A stretch of DNA of 8,521 bases, from assembly GCA_018679695.1 (NCBI GenBank), contig JAHHKH010000372.1:1-8521 (forward strand). The letters are read 5' to 3'. The position numbers and the translations under genes were made by a program. Numbering within the stretch: the stretch's first letter is position 1; each line of letters opens with the position of its first letter. This document shows, one piece after another, positions 6,034 through 8,521 of this stretch. This stretch comes from Maribacter sp. Lineage in GTDB: Bacteria > Bacteroidota > Bacteroidia > Flavobacteriales > Flavobacteriaceae. The notes below the pieces were generated by a model. It was not told where the DNA came from, did no database searches, and saw nothing but the letters and a program-made list of their open reading frames with translations.

Positions 6034-8521
6034 TCATTTTGAAAATTGGTATGTTTTAAGGGAATTATCATTTATTCCCAGAAATAATCTATCTTCAATC
6101 AACAATGAACTTTTGACCGCCCCTCTTATATCCAAACCAGATTCGATCTGATTCAAATATCTGAATTCACCTTTGCCATTACCCAATAACAAAGTTCCGT
6201 AATTCGCATCAAATTTGCCCAATCTTAACTTAAAAAAATGATTATTTCCCAAAAGCAGGATATCGATATTGCCATCTGCATTCCAATCATATAGATTAAT
6301 AGCATATATAGGGGAATATTGTGCTTGCTCGGGTAATGCCGCAATTGTAAATTTTCCTTCCGGGCCACTCAATAAAAGGGTGGTTTCCATTCGGTTTGCG
6401 GTTAATTTATTAGCGCCTTTTAGTTCATCGGCACTAAAGATATCTTGGAGCTGGGCATCGGCGTAGTCCTTATAACTTGTAAATTTGGAACGTAGGTTTG
6501 CCAATTGACCCAAAAGTTCATCCCGAGTAAGATAGGGATAACTTTCGCCCTGTATATAAAAGCAGAAAATGGGATCAACAGAACCATTATTGTCAAAATC
6601 GTCAAAATACATTTCTGCCGGTTCCGATGAAGATACTTTAAATTGTGTGTTCGTGCCCATATTCCCTGCCAGGATATCAATTCTACCGTCATTATTCACA
6701 TCACCAAGTTGTAAGGTATTCCATAAACCACTTAAGGGTTCGTTAAAATAGGTGGCTGTTGAATTCTCAAGTTTACCATTCTTATTTATAAACACAGAAA
6801 TCGGCATCCATTCGCCAAGGACAATGAGGTCTTGGTGATTATCATTATCAATATCTGCCCATACAGCATCGGTAACCATTCCTATCTTTTGCAATTCGGG
6901 TGCAATGGTTTCAATCTGGTCCGTAAATCTGCCATTACCATCATTCATCAATATATAACTATCTGGTGTTTCAGGATATCTGCCTGGTATTATTCTTCCC
7001 CCTATAAATAGGTCCAAAAAACCATCCCCATTTATATCATTTACGGCTACAGTACTTGTACTTGTATACATTTTTGGAAGAGCACTAACCGATTTTGAAA
7101 AACCGCCTTGTCCATCCCCAAAATACAATCTGTCCTGTAATTGCTGGTCCTTGTCCCTAAAATTATGGTAGCCACCACTAACAACATATAAATCTTGATG
7201 ACCATCATTATTTGCATCGAAGAAAGCGGCATCTGAATCTTCACTTATTTTATCGTCATCAAAATCCTTGACCGTTTTTCTATTAAAGTCACCATTGCCA
7301 TTTTGAACGAATAGGGTGCCAACTTGACCCGTAGATCCACCAACGTATATATCTTCCAAACCATCGTTATTCACATCTCCCTTTGCCATGCATGGCCCTG
7401 AATGGGAAGGTTGCCTAAGCAACAAGGATTGTCTCTTGAAATCATTCACGGTTTCATTTTTATGCACAAATGAAATTGGGGCTACAATCTCTTTAAAAAT
7501 CGGATTGGTCTCGGATTTTGTTCTTTGAAACGCCTGGCTATTCTTTTCTTCGAGGGTAACCAATTGATTTGTATCAACATCTAAAAGGACTTGTTTTTTA
7601 CCACTATTCCAATAGACAACCAAGGAATCAATTGAGTTCTCATTCCCTAATCCAAAATTCAAAATATTCGAAACGGTGGACAGATAACCCCTATTGGGTA
7701 TTTGCTCTAAACTTTGCTCATTATCCCCATTGTAAACAACAACTTTAGAACCAATTCCAGAAGTGTTGCTACCCTCTCCAATGAGTTTGGCCTTGATAAA
7801 GTTTCTTTTTGCATTTTGCGATTCGTTCCTGTATACAAAAGCAGGCTTGTTTATATTATTGACAATTATATCCAGATCTCCATCATTATCTAAATCGGCA
7901 TAGGCAGCGCCATTGCTGTTCGCCGACTGATCAAGACCCAATTCCTCAGTGTCATTTGAAAAAGAAGTTCCCCCGAGATTCCTGAACATATAGTTGTTTA
8001 AATTGGAAGAGGGCATCTGATTAATAATTTCAAGGACATCCTCCCTTTGTAATCTTCCTTTGGATTGCACATAGTTTTCCATGTAGTTAATAAAATCCAA
8101 ATTGGTATAATCCCGAAAATAACCATTGGTCACAAAAAGATCTTTCCATCCGTCATTGTCATAATCGGCCAAAAGGGCTACCCAACTCCAATCGGTATTC
8201 GATATACCGGAAAACTGTCCTATTTCACTAAATGTGCCATTACCATTGTTGAGCTGTAGCATATTGCGCATATACTGATAATGAAAGCCGCTGCGAAGGT
8301 TCAAATCGAACTTTTCGTAATTATCCGGAGCCAATAATAATTTCTGCCTATGGTTATCCTCAGGAAGCATGTCCAACGATAGAATATCTTGATAACCATC
8401 ATTATTGATGTCGGAGATATCGTTGCCCATCGAAAAATGACTTGTATGTCCAAGACTTTCCTTGAGTCGGTCCGTAAAGGTTCCATTTTTATTATTCATA
8501 TATAAATAGTCAGGAATGGTA
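6034..8521 (-). CDS. large FG-GAP/VCBS-repeat protein with central ASPIC/UnbV domain, 5' end outside window
   Basis: About 828 C-terminal residues are visible. The frame stays open through the right edge (TIPDYLYMNN...), so the ATG at 8499 is internal, not the start. Family members are usually near 1,100 residues, so roughly 250-300 residues with the export signal are probably missing. Counting from that internal Met, calcium-loop repeats start at 30, 112 and 202. An ASPIC/UnbV domain follows (about 245-317, with SGIGSKVVV, NRGYLST and FGLG), then a second repeat set at 375, 428, 488, 549 (degenerate, Asn for Gly), 600, 634 and 738. A helical segment (about 657-700, RDELLGQLANLRSKF...) interrupts the last repeats and is a regular feature of this family as I recall it. 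No type IX sorting domain or membrane helix is visible at the C-terminus. These proteins are often found near SusC/SusD-type genes, none of which is in view. It is upstream in the haloperoxidase operon. Function is unknown; extracellular binding or scaffolding is inferred. Confidence 0.9.
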   Translation of the reverse strand, partial: TIPDYLYMNNKNGTFTDRLKESLGHTSHFSMGNDISDINNDGYQDILSLDMLPEDNHRQKLLLAPDNYEKFDLNLRSGFHYQYMRNMLQLNNGNGTFSEIGQFSGISNTDWSWVALLADYDNDGWKDLFVTNGYFRDYTNLDFINYMENYVQSKGRLQREDVLEIINQMPSSNLNNYMFRNLGGTSFSNDTEELGLDQSANSNGAAYADLDNDGDLDIIVNNINKPAFVYRNESQNAKRNFIKAKLIGEGSNTSGIGSKVVVYNGDNEQSLEQIPNRGYLSTVSNILNFGLGNENSIDSLVVYWNSGKKQVLLDVDTNQLVTLEEKNSQAFQRTKSETNPIFKEIVAPISFVHKNETVNDFKRQSLLLRQPSHSGPCMAKGDVNNDGLEDIYVGGSTGQVGTLFVQNGNGDFNRKTVKDFDDDKISEDSDAAFFDANNDGHQDLYVVSGGYHNFRDKDQQLQDRLYFGDGQGGFSKSVSALPKMYTSTSTVAVNDINGDGFLDLFIGGRIIPGRYPETPDSYILMNDGNGRFTDQIETIAPELQKIGMVTDAVWADIDNDNHQDLIVLGEWMPISVFINKNGKLENSTATYFNEPLSGLWNTLQLGDVNNDGRIDILAGNMGTNTQFKVSSSEPAEMYFDDFDNNGSVDPIFCFYIQGESYPYLTRDELLGQLANLRSKFTSYKDYADAQLQDIFSADELKGANKLTANRMETTLLLSGPEGKFTIAALPEQAQYSPIYAINLYDWNADGNIDILLLGNNHFFKLRLGKFDANYGTLLLGNGKGEFRYLNQIESGLDIRGAVKSSLLIEDRLFLGINDNSLKTYQFSK

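Noticed and set aside
6024..6071. Upstream ATG at 6071 for the haloperoxidase, giving a 465-residue protein overlapping the previous gene
   Set aside because: The added residues (MIIPLKHTNFQNETVE) are polar and would bury the signal peptide and lipobox. The ATG at 6023 restores a normal lipoprotein N-terminus with a 10-nt gap.
8497..8499. ATG as the start of the large FG-GAP protein
   Set aside because: The frame continues without a stop to the window edge and encodes TIPDYLY just before it, a normal part of an FG-GAP repeat. The Met is internal and no export signal follows it.
2971..8521. Repeated GAT/AAT-rich stretches in the FG-GAP genes as DNA repeats
   Set aside because: They are the coding trace of the D-x-[DN]-x-D-G-x-x-D calcium loops. 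The spacing is irregular at the DNA level and explained by protein repeats.
1..8521. CRISPR array, tRNA, insertion sequence or phage genes
   Set aside because: No regularly spaced direct repeats, cloverleaf-like segments, transposase motifs or terminal inverted repeats were seen on either strand.

Overview
The window looks like a chromosomal segment of a marine-type flavobacterium (phylum Bacteroidota). The evidence is AT-rich DNA, TAnnTTTG-type -7 promoter elements, a TetR gene abutting a TolC-like gene, and long FG-GAP/VCBS proteins with an ASPIC/UnbV domain. The genus cannot be fixed from the sequence alone.

Layout. (1) Positions 1-766, minus strand: a TetR-family repressor gene directly followed (TAG then ATG, no gap) by the first 33 codons of an outer-membrane TolC-like efflux protein that runs off the left edge. 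A 28-bp near-ideal operator palindrome (739-766) sits just upstream of the -7 element (727-734), so this looks like a self-repressed efflux operon. (2) Positions 848-1813, minus strand: an ECF-type sigma-70 factor followed 12 nt later by a small two-segment membrane protein, probably co-transcribed. (3) Positions 1946-2960, plus strand: a polyprenyl diphosphate synthase with its own -7 element and a small terminator-like hairpin. It diverges from the sigma gene and converges on the next block. (4) Positions 2971-8521, minus strand: a tight three-gene operon, read from the right edge leftward. It holds the C-terminal ~828 residues of a very long FG-GAP/ASPIC protein (5' end outside the window), a vanadium-dependent haloperoxidase lipoprotein, and a 565-residue CRTAC1-like FG-GAP/ASPIC protein with a signal peptide and a C-terminal membrane anchor.

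The most interesting block is the last. A haloperoxidase with every expected vanadate-binding residue lies 9-10 nt and 5 nt from two cell-envelope calcium-motif beta-propeller proteins. This suggests that the three products act together in the envelope. The haloperoxidase would do the chemistry (halide oxidation by peroxide, or less likely phosphate-ester hydrolysis) and the propeller proteins would bind, present or scaffold. That joint role is inference. The families are recognised, but the role of ASPIC/FG-GAP proteins next to haloperoxidases is, as far as I know, not established. No tRNA, rRNA, CRISPR array, insertion sequence or phage gene was seen, and no gene-free stretch exceeds 300 bases.
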